Positions 16,184-25,021 of a DNA stretch of 39,529 nt are shown here, piece after piece (position 1 is the first letter of the stretch; each line of letters begins with the position of its first letter). The stretch comes from Oscillospiraceae bacterium. GTDB lineage: Bacteria > Bacillota > Clostridia > Oscillospirales > Oscillospiraceae. Under the pieces are notes generated by a model. It did not search any database. It was not told where the DNA came from and worked only from the letters and a program-made list of their open reading frames with translations. The stretch is taken from positions 1-39,529 of the forward strand of contig WQSX01000025.1 of NCBI GenBank assembly GCA_009787625.1, in the 5' to 3' direction. Both the position numbers and the translations under genes were made by a program.

Positions 16184-16212
16184 TTGTATTCGTCTCTCGA
16201 ATATGTTAGAAT
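16184..16212 (+). promoter_or_regulatory. Predicted promoter of the dehydrogenase gene cluster
   Basis: TTGTAT (16184-16189), 17-nt spacer and TAGAAT (16207-16212) lie 47 nt upstream of the first gene of the flavin/iron-sulfur cluster. Confidence 0.5.
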
Positions 16213-16259
16213 TTTCTGGACTAAAGAAAAATATACTATAACTTAGGTGGTGAAGAACT

Positions 16260-16586
16260 TTGAGAATTAAGGAACATCCGGTGCTGGATTTTGAGCGTGG
16301 GGAGAAGATTTTTTTTACCTACAATGGTCAGGCAGTTGAGGCATATCCGACAGAGACTATCGCTGCGGCTTTGCATGCGGCAGGAGTCCGTAAGCTGGGT
16401 GAAAGTCCTGAGCTTCACCGCCCGAGAGGGCTGTTCTGTGCCATTGGAAATTGCTCGTCATGTTTTATGATTGTAGATGGTAAGCCCAATATGCGTGTCT
16501 GCGTGATTAATGTCGAGCCGGGTATGTGTGTGGAAGAACAAAGGGGAAAAGGTGAGTTAGGGGTGTCGATACTTGAAAACGATTGA
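16260..16586 (+). CDS. [2Fe-2S] subunit of an amine/imino-acid dehydrogenase
   Basis: This 108-aa protein matches the small ferredoxin-like subunit that in other enzymes is fused to, or encoded beside, the alpha subunit of sarcosine oxidase, opine oxidase or hydroxyproline dehydrogenase. The start is TTG at 16260 with AGGTGG upstream. The plant-type [2Fe-2S] cysteines are Cys60, Cys65, Cys68 and Cys81 (FCAIGNCSSCF then MRVC). It overlaps the following FAD gene by 14 nt, which implies translational coupling and a shared complex. Substrate cannot be told from this subunit. Confidence 0.88.
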   Translation: MRIKEHPVLDFERGEKIFFTYNGQAVEAYPTETIAAALHAAGVRKLGESPELHRPRGLFCAIGNCSSCFMIVDGKPNMRVCVINVEPGMCVEEQRGKGELGVSILEND

Positions 16587-17655
16587 AATTTTAGTTATAG
16601 GCGGCGGCCCTGCGGGGCTTTGTGCGGCTCTGTCTGCGGCGTCTCTTGGTGCGAAAGTGCTTATTGCCGAGCGTGACGAGATTCCGGGTGGTCAGCTTGT
16701 AAAGCAGACACATAAATTTTTTGGGTCGGAGAGGCAATACGCAGGCGACCGTGGTATTCATATCGGAGAAATGCTTGTAGAGAATGCGTTAAATGACCCC
16801 AATATCGAAATCTGGCATGGGAGTACGGTGCTTTCAATATATGAAGATGGTGTTGTCACCATTGAACATGAGGAAAAGCACACTAAAGTTAAGCCGGATA
16901 AAATCATCATCGCAACGGGTGCGGCGGAGAATTTCTTGCAGTTTCCCGGAAACGATCTGCCCGGAGTTTATGGCGCAGGGGCTGTGCAGACACTGATGAA
17001 TGTCGCAGGTGTCAAGCCGGCAGAGCGTGTTTTGATGATAGGTGCGGGGAATATCGGGCTTATCGTTGCCTATCAGCTCAAGCAAGCAGGTGTCGAAGTT
17101 GATGCGGTCATCAGGCGTTCGCCTGTTATTGACGGCTATCTTGTCCATGCTTCAAAGATTCAAAGAGCGGGAATTCCGATTCTCACTCGCCACACCATTT
17201 CTCATGCATATGGTGATGGAAAAGTCGAAGGTGCGGTTATTGTCAAGGTTGGCGAGGATAAAAAGCCAATTCCCGGCGAAGAGATAGATATAAAATGTGA
17301 TGCCATTTGTCTTGCTGTTGGGCTTTCGCCACTCACAGAACTTTGCTTTCAAGCGGGCTGTAAGATGGCATACATCAGCGAACTTTCCGGGCATGTGCCT
17401 ATCGTTGACGAAAACCTTGAGACAACTGTAATGGGCATCTACTGTGCAGGCGATGTCAGTGGTGTCGAAGAGGCTTCTTCAGCAATGGTTGAAGGTCGCC
17501 TTGCCGGTATTTCTGCGGCTTTGAGCCTTGGTTACGGTGTGGGTGTGGCTGAGAATTTGCAAAGAGAGGCGCATATTGAGTTGTCGCAACTTCGTGATGG
17601 GCCTATGGGTAATCATATCCGCAAAGGTTTACTCAAAATGGAAAGTAATCTGTAG
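16573..17655 (+). CDS. FAD/NAD-binding alpha subunit of the dehydrogenase
   Basis: This 360-aa flavoprotein has a TTG start at 16573 inside the preceding gene. The N-terminal FAD motif is VIGGGPAGLCAAL and the second nucleotide-binding motif is MIGAGNIGLIVAYQL (about residue 155). YCAGDVSG binds the FAD phosphate. It resembles the central domain of sarcosine oxidase alpha, HcnB/opine oxidase A and the alpha subunit of archaeal dye-linked proline dehydrogenases, which use it for NAD(H) exchange. Compared with fused relatives it lacks the [2Fe-2S] N-terminus and BFD-like C-terminus, both of which are separate genes here. It probably passes electrons between the catalytic beta subunit and NAD or ferredoxin. 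Confidence 0.9.
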   Translation: MKTIEILVIGGGPAGLCAALSAASLGAKVLIAERDEIPGGQLVKQTHKFFGSERQYAGDRGIHIGEMLVENALNDPNIEIWHGSTVLSIYEDGVVTIEHEEKHTKVKPDKIIIATGAAENFLQFPGNDLPGVYGAGAVQTLMNVAGVKPAERVLMIGAGNIGLIVAYQLKQAGVEVDAVIRRSPVIDGYLVHASKIQRAGIPILTRHTISHAYGDGKVEGAVIVKVGEDKKPIPGEEIDIKCDAICLAVGLSPLTELCFQAGCKMAYISELSGHVPIVDENLETTVMGIYCAGDVSGVEEASSAMVEGRLAGISAALSLGYGVGVAENLQREAHIELSQLRDGPMGNHIRKGLLKMESNL

Positions 17656-17670
17656 TGCGCTTTGGTTCTC

Positions 17671-17764
17671 GCAGATACTGGGCAATTTGTTCCGCTTTTT
17701 TTCGAGCCATCGGGATATACACCGCTGCTTCGAAAAGCGACTCCACAAACAGCCCACTATCCGC
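17671..17764 (+). repeat. Hairpin repeat element, copy D
   Basis: This 94-nt copy has more degenerate arms (GCAGATACTGGGC / GCCCACTATCCGC) and an inner stem CGCTTTT / AAAAGCG plus TCGA pairs. The loop begins CCATCGGGATATACACC and has lost two bases at its 3' side. It ends 39 nt before the ferredoxin gene. Confidence 0.85.
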
Positions 17765-17803
17765 TACATTAGTGGATCGCTGATTGTGTGTTAGAAAGGA
17801 TTA

Positions 17804-18295
17804 ATGTTTTCTATGCTGATAAATGATGGAATTCCTCGAGCGGAAGATTTGATGAAAGTGACACCCTCGGACGAGCGATTTAGCAAAGGCCCTGTTGTCA
17901 TTGTGGAGTGTTTTCAAGAGATACCTTGTGACCCGTGCGTGAAGTCCTGTAAGCGTGGTGCAATTACCATGCCTAATGGTATCAATGATATTCCTGTGGT
18001 GGATTTTGACCTTTGTAATGGTTGTAGTTTGTGTATTTCAATGTGTCCGGGTCTTGCGATATTTGTCGTGGACAAAACTTGGAGTGAAGACCGTGCGCGG
18101 GTGCTGATTCCTTATGAATATTTGCCAATTCCCGACAAGGGTCAGATGGTGAAAGGCCTCGACAGAGCGGGTAAAGAGCTTGGAAGTTTTGAGGTTATTC
18201 GTGTCACTTCTGGTGGTAAAAAGAACAAGACGTGGACAATTTCTCTCGCAGTGCCGCAAGCTCTGGCTATGGATGTGCGCGGATTGCTCGTTTGA
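17804..18295 (+). CDS. 4Fe-4S dicluster ferredoxin-like subunit
   Basis: This 163-aa iron-sulfur protein has two cysteine motifs: Cys42-x2-Cys45-x3-Cys49 with Cys36 upstream, and the classical Cys71-x2-Cys74-x2-Cys77-x3-Cys81-Pro. The first is irregular, with the fourth ligand likely Cys36 or another residue. No signal peptide is seen. Ribosome site GAAAGGA lies upstream of ATG 17804. It sits in the middle of the dehydrogenase genes and is best read as the electron-transfer subunit that links FAD and a soluble acceptor, like the small ferredoxin subunit of archaeal proline dehydrogenase complexes (inference). Confidence 0.85.
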   Translation: MFSMLINDGIPRAEDLMKVTPSDERFSKGPVVIVECFQEIPCDPCVKSCKRGAITMPNGINDIPVVDFDLCNGCSLCISMCPGLAIFVVDKTWSEDRARVLIPYEYLPIPDKGQMVKGLDRAGKELGSFEVIRVTSGGKKNKTWTISLAVPQALAMDVRGLLV

Positions 18296-18305
18296 AAACA
18301 CTGGC

Positions 18306-18434
18306 GTCAACTTAATAGAAACCCTTGTCCCCGTCATTGCGGGCATGACCCGCAATCCCCTTATTTAGCGCGTTATTCAGGGGATTCTGGGTCAAGCCCA
18401 AAATGACTATGATTTTAAGTTTGTTTAAGTTGAC
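18306..18434 (+). repeat. REP-like palindromic repeat (GTCATTGCGGGC type)
   Basis: GTCATTGCGGGCATGACCCG at 18333 pairs imperfectly with CTGGGTCAAGCCCAAAATGAC ending at 18407. Outer perfect inverted ends GTCAACTTAA (18306-18315) and TTAAGTTGAC (18425-18434) bracket it. Repeats of this sequence type occur across many bacterial genomes. It separates the ferredoxin and BFD-like genes. Confidence 0.65.
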
Positions 18435-18493
18435 AGCTGTGAATAGAAAATAGTTTGCACTGTTTATACTAAAAGTTATGAAAGGTTGACCTT

Positions 18494-18781
18494 ATGAAAA
18501 ACAAAGATACAGAGATAATGATTTGTCGCTGTGAAGATGTAACTCGACAGCAAGTACTTGATTGTATAAATGCCGGGTACAGGACAATTGATGAAATAAA
18601 GCGTGTCACAAGGGCGGGCATGGGACCGTGCCAAGGTCGTACTTGTCGCCAGCTCATAGCGTTTGAGCTTTCAAGAGCGTACAACGTGCCGATGGAAGAG
18701 GTCTTAATGCCGACGTTTCGCCCGCCCACAAAACCCATGAGTCTGGGCGCTCTGGCTGATGCCTATAGCGAAAACATGTAG
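18494..18781 (+). CDS. BFD-like [2Fe-2S] protein
   Basis: This 95-aa protein has the bacterioferritin-associated-ferredoxin-like fold signature: Cys11-x-Cys13 (ICRCEDVT) and Cys46-x4-Cys51 (GMGPCQGRTC). In many amine oxidases this domain is the C-terminal end of the alpha subunit; here it is a stand-alone gene, further evidence that the complex is split. GAAAGG precedes ATG 18494. The TAG stop at 18779-18781 is inside a GTAGGGGC repeat. Confidence 0.88.
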   Translation: MKNKDTEIMICRCEDVTRQQVLDCINAGYRTIDEIKRVTRAGMGPCQGRTCRQLIAFELSRAYNVPMEEVLMPTFRPPTKPMSLGALADAYSENM

Positions 18782-18804
18782 GGGCGACCGTCCCCGGTCG
18801 CCCG
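18778..18804 (+). repeat. GTAGGGGC palindromic repeat (copy 4)
   Basis: GGGGCGACCG and CGGTCGCCCG form a stem around TCCC. The TAG of the repeat is the stop codon of the BFD-like gene. Confidence 0.7.
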
Positions 18805-18844
18805 TTTCACAGGTTATGTGATTCTGAAAGGAATGGTCATTTTA

Positions 18845-19993
18845 ATGAAAAAAGCATATGATGTTGTAATAATAGGTGGGGGCATTATTGGGTGTTCCGT
18901 TGCCTTTGAGCTTGCCAAGAATGGGCGTAAAGATATTTTGGTTATCGAGCAAGAGTACCTCACATCGGGGGCCACAGGGCGTTGCGGTGCAGGAATCCGT
19001 CAGCAGTGGGGTTCGTATCTCAATGCAAGGCTTGCCGTAGAGAGCACACATATTTTCGAGAATATGGAAGAATACACGGGTTATGACGGCAGTGTGGGTC
19101 TCAACCAAGGTGGGTATTTACTTGTTGCGTATACAGATAAAGAATGGGCACAGTTTCAAAAAAATCTGGAACTTCAGCACTCGCTCGGAATTAATTCATT
19201 TGCGGTTGATTTAGACGGCATTAAGGATATAGTGCCGCATATCAACACTGACGGGATGTACGGTGCGTGTTTCTGCGCAAAGGACGGTCACGCCGACCCG
19301 TTCCATTGTACCTACGCATATGCAAAAGGTGCTGAGAGATACGGTGTGACTGTTGCAACTTATACAAAAGTGACAGGACTCGTAACTGAAAGCGGGCGCA
19401 TAAAAGCTGTTGAGACAGATAAGGGTACGGTGGAGGCAAAAACTGTCATAAATTGCACCGGAGGTCATGCCGCGCAAATGGCTTCGCTGGTTGGTGAAGA
19501 TTTGCCCATAAAACCTGAGCGCCACCAAATCTTGATAACTGAGCCTGTGGCTCACATCATGGATCCGATGGTCATGTCTTTTCATCGCCATTTCTATGTT
19601 CAGCAAACGCCGCACGGGAGTGTTATAATGGGATTCGGTGACGTAACAGAGCCTATGAGCTACAATATCCGCAGTTCTTGGCAATATTTGGAAGAAAATG
19701 CACATATAGTCACACAGACTTTGCCGGCGTTTCGAGAGCTTCGTGTGGTACGCCAGTGGGCGGGTCTCTACGACATGAGTCCTGACCGCTATCCTATAAT
19801 AAGTGAGGCAAAAGGTGCGGCGGGATTCTGGACAATTGCGGGTTTCTCAGGTCATGGATTCATGATAGCACCACGAGTGGCGGTTCTTGTGGCAAATCAC
19901 CTCACAGGGAAAGAGGACAGCATTGACATAAACATGTTATCAACGGAGCGATACGAGACGGGAGAACTGCTTGTTGAGCCTTCTGTTGTTTGA
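18845..19993 (+). CDS. FAD-dependent amino/imino-acid dehydrogenase, catalytic beta subunit (DAO family)
   Basis: This 382-aa flavoprotein of the D-amino-acid oxidase / sarcosine oxidase beta family should oxidise a secondary amine or imino acid. The start ATG 18845 is chosen because the Rossmann motif VVIIGGGIIGCSVAFEL then begins at residue 7; two in-frame ATG/GTG options upstream are too close to the ribosome site GAAAGGA. The segment SGATGRCGAGIRQQW is the FAD-binding signature of this family, and the C-terminal TIAGFSGHGFMIAP is the conserved end motif. With the genes from 16260 on it forms a heteromeric dehydrogenase. Candidate substrates are sarcosine, proline or hydroxyproline; sequence reading alone cannot choose. 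Confidence 0.88.
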   Translation: MKKAYDVVIIGGGIIGCSVAFELAKNGRKDILVIEQEYLTSGATGRCGAGIRQQWGSYLNARLAVESTHIFENMEEYTGYDGSVGLNQGGYLLVAYTDKEWAQFQKNLELQHSLGINSFAVDLDGIKDIVPHINTDGMYGACFCAKDGHADPFHCTYAYAKGAERYGVTVATYTKVTGLVTESGRIKAVETDKGTVEAKTVINCTGGHAAQMASLVGEDLPIKPERHQILITEPVAHIMDPMVMSFHRHFYVQQTPHGSVIMGFGDVTEPMSYNIRSSWQYLEENAHIVTQTLPAFRELRVVRQWAGLYDMSPDRYPIISEAKGAAGFWTIAGFSGHGFMIAPRVAVLVANHLTGKEDSIDINMLSTERYETGELLVEPSVV

Positions 19994-20045
19994 CCCGTGA
20001 CCCGCAGGGGACGGCATCCTCGACGTCCCGCACCGCATTATTCCC

Positions 20046-20141
20046 GCAGATAATGGGCAATTTGTTCCGCTTTTTTGCGAGCCATCGGGATCTACACCGC
20101 TGTTCTCGCAAAAAAGACTCCACAAATAGCCCATTATCCGC
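20046..20141 (+). repeat. Hairpin repeat element, copy E
   Basis: This 96-nt copy has perfect outer GATAATGGGC / GCCCATTATC and perfect inner CTTTTTTGCGAG / CTCGCAAAAAAG stems. It follows a GGGGACGGC palindrome (about 20007-20027) and ends 38 nt before the fumarase-like gene. Confidence 0.92.
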
Positions 20142-20179
20142 TGGTCTTTAGATAAGATTTTGAATGGAGTATTTTTCAT

Positions 20180-21019
20180 ATGCGAAAAATAGACGCTACC
20201 CTAATTACTCAGGCTGTTAAAGCAATGTGCATTGACGCAAATATTATTTTGCCAAAAGATGTTCGTAGTTCCATTGACTCATGTTTGAAAATGGAAGAAT
20301 ATCCACAGGCGAAGGAATCGCTGGAGCTTATAACAAAAAACTATGAGATTGCCGAACGGGAGGATGTTCCTATATGCCAAGATACAGGTGTGGCATGTGT
20401 TTTTGTGGAGCTTGGGCAGGATGTTCATGTTGTTGGCGATATTACAGATGCAATAAACGAGGGAGTCAGACAGGGTTATAGAGACGGCTATCTGCGCCTT
20501 TCGGTCGTTGGCGACCCTCTACAGCGAAAAAACACCGAAGATAATACACCCGCCATGATTTATTTTGACATTGTGCCGGGAGATAAGTGCAAAATTACTG
20601 TAGCTCCAAAGGGTTTTGGTAGTGAGAACATGAGCAGGCTCGCCATGTTAAAGCCGTCAGAGGGGCTGAGTGGAGTTAAAAGCTTTGTGATACAGACTGT
20701 GGAGCAGGCGGGAGCTAATCCGTGTCCACCCATAGTTGTGGGTGTTGGTATCGGCGGAACATTCGACAAATCGGCACTCTTGGCAAAAAAGGCTTTGATG
20801 CGTGACACAGACGATATTAATCCCAACCCTGAGTATGCAAAACTCGAATCAGAGTTGCTTGAATCAATAAACGCACTGGGCATCGGACCGCAAGGCTTTG
20901 GCGGGCGCACAACTGCTCTGGCAGTGAAGATAAACACCATGGCAACGCATATCGCCGGACTTCCGGTCGCCGTGAACCTAAACTGCCATGTGGCAAGGCA
21001 TATGACAAAATATTTATAA
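20180..21019 (+). CDS. Class I fumarase-like hydro-lyase, alpha subunit (probable mesaconase)
   Basis: This 279-aa protein matches the N-terminal subunit of two-subunit, oxygen-sensitive [4Fe-4S] hydro-lyases (fumarase, tartrate dehydratase, mesaconase). Cluster ligands fit Cys66 in VPICQDTG, the Cys in GANPCPPIV and the Cys in NLNCHVARH. The motif GIGGTFDKSALLAKKA is also typical. It is followed 16 nt later by the beta subunit. Next to glutamate mutase and methylaspartate ammonia-lyase, the likely reaction is hydration of mesaconate to (S)-citramalate, though plain fumarase activity is an alternative. A GGAG at about 20164 gives a long spacing to the start. Confidence 0.9.
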   Translation: MRKIDATLITQAVKAMCIDANIILPKDVRSSIDSCLKMEEYPQAKESLELITKNYEIAEREDVPICQDTGVACVFVELGQDVHVVGDITDAINEGVRQGYRDGYLRLSVVGDPLQRKNTEDNTPAMIYFDIVPGDKCKITVAPKGFGSENMSRLAMLKPSEGLSGVKSFVIQTVEQAGANPCPPIVVGVGIGGTFDKSALLAKKALMRDTDDINPNPEYAKLESELLESINALGIGPQGFGGRTTALAVKINTMATHIAGLPVAVNLNCHVARHMTKYL

Positions 21020-21035
21020 CGTCCGGAGAATACAA

Positions 21036-21614
21036 ATGACTACAAAAGAAATCACAACACCATTGAAGAAAAGTGACGTTAAGTCGCTGAAATGCGGAGA
21101 TTCTGTACTGCTCACAGGTGAAATATACACTGCGCGTGATGCCGCACATAAGAGGCTTGTTGAGGCGATGCAAAAAGGCGAAGATTTGCCATTTGATTTA
21201 CAAGACAGTATAATATACTACGTTGGTCCGACGCCACCTGTACCGGGCAGGGTGATAGGTTCGGCAGGGCCGACAACAAGCGGTCGAATGGATGCCTATG
21301 CTCCCACGCTCATTAAAGAGGGAATTACGGCAATGATAGGTAAGGGTGTCCGCACTTCTGATGTAATAAGTGCAATGAAAGAGCATACGGCTGTCTACTT
21401 TGGGGCGCTCGGAGGAGCCGGAGCTTACCTTGCGGAGTGTGTGGAATCATCTCAACTGGTGGCATATGAAGACTTAGGTGCAGAGGCGATTCGGCGCTTA
21501 ACTGTAGCAAAAATGCCTTTGACCGTCATAATCGACTGCGAAGGCAATAACCTATATGAAAAAGGCAGAGCGTTATATTTGGATTTCAGAGGTAAAGGGG
21601 AAACAGATGAGTAA
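21036..21614 (+). CDS. Class I fumarase-like hydro-lyase, beta subunit
   Basis: This 192-aa protein is the C-terminal subunit partner of the preceding gene. It shows the family segment [20 protein letters not shown] with GPTTSGRMD, which forms the substrate carboxylate site, and IGKGVRT. The start ATG 21036 has GGAG upstream. It overlaps the glutamate mutase S gene by 8 nt, which couples the hydro-lyase to the methylaspartate pathway and favours the mesaconase reading. Confidence 0.9.
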   Translation: MTTKEITTPLKKSDVKSLKCGDSVLLTGEIYTARDAAHKRLVEAMQKGEDLPFDLQDSIIYYVGPTPPVPGRVIGSAGPTTSGRMDAYAPTLIKEGITAMIGKGVRTSDVISAMKEHTAVYFGALGGAGAYLAECVESSQLVAYEDLGAEAIRRLTVAKMPLTVIIDCEGNNLYEKGRALYLDFRGKGETDE

Positions 21615-22017
21615 AGGTAAACTGGTTTTGGGGGTCATCGGCGCAGATGTTCATGCTGTGGGCAATAAAATATTGTTTCATGCATTCACAGGGGCAGGAT
21701 TTGATGTGACAAACCTCGGTGTTATGGTTTCGCAAGAGGAATTCATTGCCGCGGCTATTGAAACCGATGCAGATGCAATAATTGTCTCGTCACTCTATGG
21801 GCATGGTGAACTTGATTGCAGAGGTATGAGGGATAAATGTATAGAGAGCGGTATTGATAACATATTACTCTATGTGGGTGGCAACATTGTTGTGGGCAAA
21901 CAGCCATTTGAAGATGTTGAAAAACGATTTAAAGCCATGGGATTTGATAGAGTGTTTCCACCGGGAAGTACACCTGAAGATGCAATTGAATCTCTCGCAA
22001 AAGACATTAAGAAATAG
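21607..22017 (+). CDS. glmS: Glutamate mutase (methylaspartate mutase) sigma subunit
   Basis: This 136-aa protein binds adenosylcobalamin for the carbon-skeleton rearrangement of L-glutamate to (2S,3S)-3-methylaspartate. The B12 motif is complete: Asp14-Val-His16-Ala-Val-Gly19 ([11 protein letters not shown]), with Ser/Leu-rich VSSLYGHGE and the GGNIVVG loop later. Start ATG 21607 lies inside the end of the previous gene with a GGGG-containing upstream region. An upstream in-frame ATG at 21556 is rejected because family members begin here. Length is standard. Confidence 0.95.
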   Translation: MSKGKLVLGVIGADVHAVGNKILFHAFTGAGFDVTNLGVMVSQEEFIAAAIETDADAIIVSSLYGHGELDCRGMRDKCIESGIDNILLYVGGNIVVGKQPFEDVEKRFKAMGFDRVFPPGSTPEDAIESLAKDIKK

Positions 22018-22034
22018 ACCGGGGCAGGCTGAGC

Positions 22035-23384
22035 ATGGAGTGTATTTTACTAATAGATTATGGAAGCACTTATACAAAGGTAACAGCGGTAGACTTGTCG
22101 ACCGCAAGCATCTTAGGCACTTCATCGGCATTTACCACGGTCGAGACTGATGTAAGCCAAGGGCTTAATAATGCGCTTGATGAACTTTACAAGCAAACAG
22201 GCAAAATCACAGCTCAAAAAACATTGGCGGCGTCAAGTGCCGCAGGTGGGCTGAAAATGGTTGCTATCGGACTTGTTCCGGAACTTACGGCGAAGGCGGC
22301 TTCTATGGCTTCTATGGGTGCCGGGGCAAAGGTCATAGGGTCATACAGCTTTGAATTGACTGAGGACGATATTGCGGAAATAATAAGCCTTTCACCCGAT
22401 ATATTACTTCTAACAGGCGGCACTGACGGTGGCAATAAAAACTGCATTTTACACAATGCTAAAATGCTCTCGCAGGTCAATTGCGTTTTTCCGATAATTG
22501 TAGCAGGCAACAGCAAATGCACTTCCGATATTAAGAAACTTTTGGCAAATCACAGGGCATATTTTTGTGAAAATGTCATGCCTACGATTGGAACATTAAA
22601 TACTGAGCCGACACGGCAGTTGATTCGTGATATTTTCCTTGAAAGAATTGTTTTGGCAAAGGGCTTAAAGGGTGTTTTGATGCCAACACCGTCGGCTGTA
22701 CTCACTGCGGCGGAGCTGCTTGCAAAGGGTCATGAAAACAGTCCCAGATTGGGAGACCTTTTGCTCATTGATGTAGGCGGAGCTACAACCGATGTTTATT
22801 CTGTGGGTTACGGCGACCCATCGCGCGCGGGGACGATACTTCAAGGATTGCCTGAACCGTGGGCAAAACGCACCGTCGAGGGTGATATAGGGATGAGATA
22901 CTCCTCAGGCGGAATTGTTGACGCCGTGGGTTTGAGACGAGTAGCTGAGTTATCGAATCAAAGCGAACAAGCAGTTTCCGAGAGAGTTGACTTTATAATG
23001 AATAATCCATCTGTTCTATCTCAGAATGACGATGAAGCCAAGCTGGATTTTGCGCTGGCGGCTCTTGCGATAGAAACAGCAACTTTGCGTCATGCGGGGA
23101 GCTATGAAGAGGTCTACACAATAGCCGGTCTGACATATGCACAGACTGGAAAAGACTTATCAGAGACAAAAAACCTAATTTTGACAGGCGGTGCGCTCAT
23201 TCACTCCGATAATCAAATCGAGTTGTCGAAATTTGCGCAGCACAGCGAAAATTTCCCGCAATCACTACGTCCTAAAAATGCAAAGCTACTGGTAGACAGA
23301 GAATATATACTCGCATCAATGGGGCTTTTGTGTTCATATGCGCCGGAGACAGCGCTTGAAATAATGTTAGAAAACTTGACATAA
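22035..23384 (+). CDS. glmL: Glutamate mutase accessory protein GlmL (MutL)
   Basis: This 449-aa ATPase-like protein of the actin/hexokinase fold is thought to act as a reactivase or chaperone for glutamate mutase. The N-terminal phosphate motif is [16 protein letters not shown]. The second half carries [15 protein letters not shown] and the adenosine-type motif [10 protein letters not shown]. It lies between the two mutase subunits, the usual order in clostridia. The ribosome site is weak (GGCAGG), so coupling to the upstream gene, which ends 17 nt before, is likely. Confidence 0.93.
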   Translation: MECILLIDYGSTYTKVTAVDLSTASILGTSSAFTTVETDVSQGLNNALDELYKQTGKITAQKTLAASSAAGGLKMVAIGLVPELTAKAASMASMGAGAKVIGSYSFELTEDDIAEIISLSPDILLLTGGTDGGNKNCILHNAKMLSQVNCVFPIIVAGNSKCTSDIKKLLANHRAYFCENVMPTIGTLNTEPTRQLIRDIFLERIVLAKGLKGVLMPTPSAVLTAAELLAKGHENSPRLGDLLLIDVGGATTDVYSVGYGDPSRAGTILQGLPEPWAKRTVEGDIGMRYSSGGIVDAVGLRRVAELSNQSEQAVSERVDFIMNNPSVLSQNDDEAKLDFALAALAIETATLRHAGSYEEVYTIAGLTYAQTGKDLSETKNLILTGGALIHSDNQIELSKFAQHSENFPQSLRPKNAKLLVDREYILASMGLLCSYAPETALEIMLENLT

Positions 23385-23407
23385 GGACATTTTCAGGAGA
23401 AATCAAT

Positions 23408-24856
23408 ATGGAACTACAAAACAAAAAAATCGACAAAGATGAGTTTATGGCTTCGAGGGCAGAGATTTTAACCCAGTGGCCGACAGGGGCGAGAGTAGAC
23501 CTTGATGAAGCTGTGGAGTTTCACAATGCTCTTCCAAAGAAAAAATTATTTTCCAGAAAGCTCCGCGATGCAAAAAAGAAAGGCAAAACCCTAATTCAGC
23601 CGCGTGCCGGTGTAGCTTTGGTGAGTGAGCATATCGAGCTTTTGACTTATCTCCAAGATAAGGGCGAGGCTGATTTATTGCCAACGACTATCGACTCATA
23701 CACACGTCAAAACCGCTATAAAGAAGCGGAGGACGGCATTGAGGAGAGTGTAAAGCAGAGCAAGTCCATGCTCAACGGTTTCCCTGCGGTAAATCATGGT
23801 GTAGACAGTTGCCGCTCAATCGTCACAAGCCTTGATGTGCCTGTGCAAATTCGCCACGGCACACCCGACGCCCGCTTGCTCACTGAAATTTCCTATGCAG
23901 GCGGCTTTACGAGCTATGAGGGTGGTGGAATTTCGTATAATATTCCCTACGCAAAAGATGTCACGCTCGAAAAAACCATACGCGACTGGCAATACGCTGA
24001 CCGCCTTACGGGTCTCTATGAGGAAATGGGTGTGAGCATAAACCGCGAGCCGTTCGGGCCGCTCACAGGCACACTTGTGCCGCCCTGTATTTCTCATGCG
24101 GTTGCTATAATTGAAAGCCTGCTTGCCGCAGAGCAGGGTGTGAAAAACATAACAGTTGGTTATGGGCAGTGCGGCAACCTTGTTCAAGATGTATCTGCGA
24201 TTAGGTCTCTTGAAGAGCTGACAGAGGCATATCTCGCCGAGCATGGGTACACCGATATCTGTGTAACTACGGTTTTACATCAATTTATGGGAGGTTTCCC
24301 TGCTGATGAGGCAAAAGCCTTTGGTGTTATTTCGTGGGGAAGTGCCGTGGGTGCTCTCTCCGGTGCCACAAAAATAATTGTCAAAACTCCGCACGAAGCG
24401 ATAGGCATTCCGACAATGGAGGCAAATGCCCAAGGTCTTCGTTGCACAAAGCAACTGATTTCAATGCTTGCAGACCAGAGACTGGATAATCAGCAGGTAG
24501 ATGAGGAGAAGCGAATAATTAAAGAGGAAACACGCTGTATCATCGATAAGTGTTTTGAACTCGGCGAGGGTGACATTGCAAAAGGTGCTGTGCGTGCCTT
24601 TGAGGCAGGTGTCATCGACATACCTTTTGCTCCGAGCAGACATAACGCAGGAAAAATGCTCCCTGCACGTGACAATAACGGCGCAATTAGAATTTTTGCT
24701 CCCGGAGCATTGCCGTTCAATAAAGAACTTCTTGATTTCCACGCTGAAAAAATAGCGGAGAGAGCGGCATTTGAAAGACGGCAGGCGTCATTCCAAATGG
24801 TCATTGACGACGTTTATGCTATCGGCAAAGGTGACTTGGTAGGCAGACCTAGGTAA
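23408..24856 (+). CDS. glmE: Glutamate mutase (methylaspartate mutase) epsilon subunit
   Basis: This 482-aa TIM-barrel catalytic subunit forms the active mutase with the sigma subunit and adenosylcobalamin. The start ATG 23408 has AGGAG with 8-nt spacing. Family-typical segments include [27 protein letters not shown] with the substrate-binding Arg, [17 protein letters not shown] and [11 protein letters not shown]. Length and order are standard. The downstream gap holds hairpin copy F before methylaspartate ammonia-lyase. Confidence 0.96.
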   Translation: MELQNKKIDKDEFMASRAEILTQWPTGARVDLDEAVEFHNALPKKKLFSRKLRDAKKKGKTLIQPRAGVALVSEHIELLTYLQDKGEADLLPTTIDSYTRQNRYKEAEDGIEESVKQSKSMLNGFPAVNHGVDSCRSIVTSLDVPVQIRHGTPDARLLTEISYAGGFTSYEGGGISYNIPYAKDVTLEKTIRDWQYADRLTGLYEEMGVSINREPFGPLTGTLVPPCISHAVAIIESLLAAEQGVKNITVGYGQCGNLVQDVSAIRSLEELTEAYLAEHGYTDICVTTVLHQFMGGFPADEAKAFGVISWGSAVGALSGATKIIVKTPHEAIGIPTMEANAQGLRCTKQLISMLADQRLDNQQVDEEKRIIKEETRCIIDKCFELGEGDIAKGAVRAFEAGVIDIPFAPSRHNAGKMLPARDNNGAIRIFAPGALPFNKELLDFHAEKIAERAAFERRQASFQMVIDDVYAIGKGDLVGRPR

Positions 24857-24875
24857 TTTTTGTCGCTTCGTACCC

Positions 24876-24971
24876 GCCCGAAATTGGCTATTTGTTCCGC
24901 TTTTTTGCGAGCCATCGGGATCTACACCGCTGTTCTCGCAAAAAAGACTCCACAAACAGCCAATTTCGGGC
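24876..24971 (+). repeat. Hairpin repeat element, copy F
   Basis: This 96-nt copy has outer arms GCCCGAAATTGGC / GCCAATTTCGGGC, perfect over 13 bp and unlike those of the other copies; the inner stem and loop are identical to copy E. It ends 50 nt before methylaspartate ammonia-lyase. Confidence 0.92.
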
Positions 24972-25021
24972 TACCCCAGTCAAGAATCGGCGATATTTCT
25001 CTAAATAAGAAAGGAAAGTTT

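Noticed and set aside
18831-18847. GGAATGGTCATTTTAATG before the DAO gene as a third member of the grdD/obg start element
   Set aside because: Only the GGTCATT stretch matches; the upstream blocks are missing.
24860-25021. N-terminal extension of methylaspartate ammonia-lyase
   Set aside because: The 54 upstream codons run through hairpin copy F; the ribosome site and family start point to 25022.
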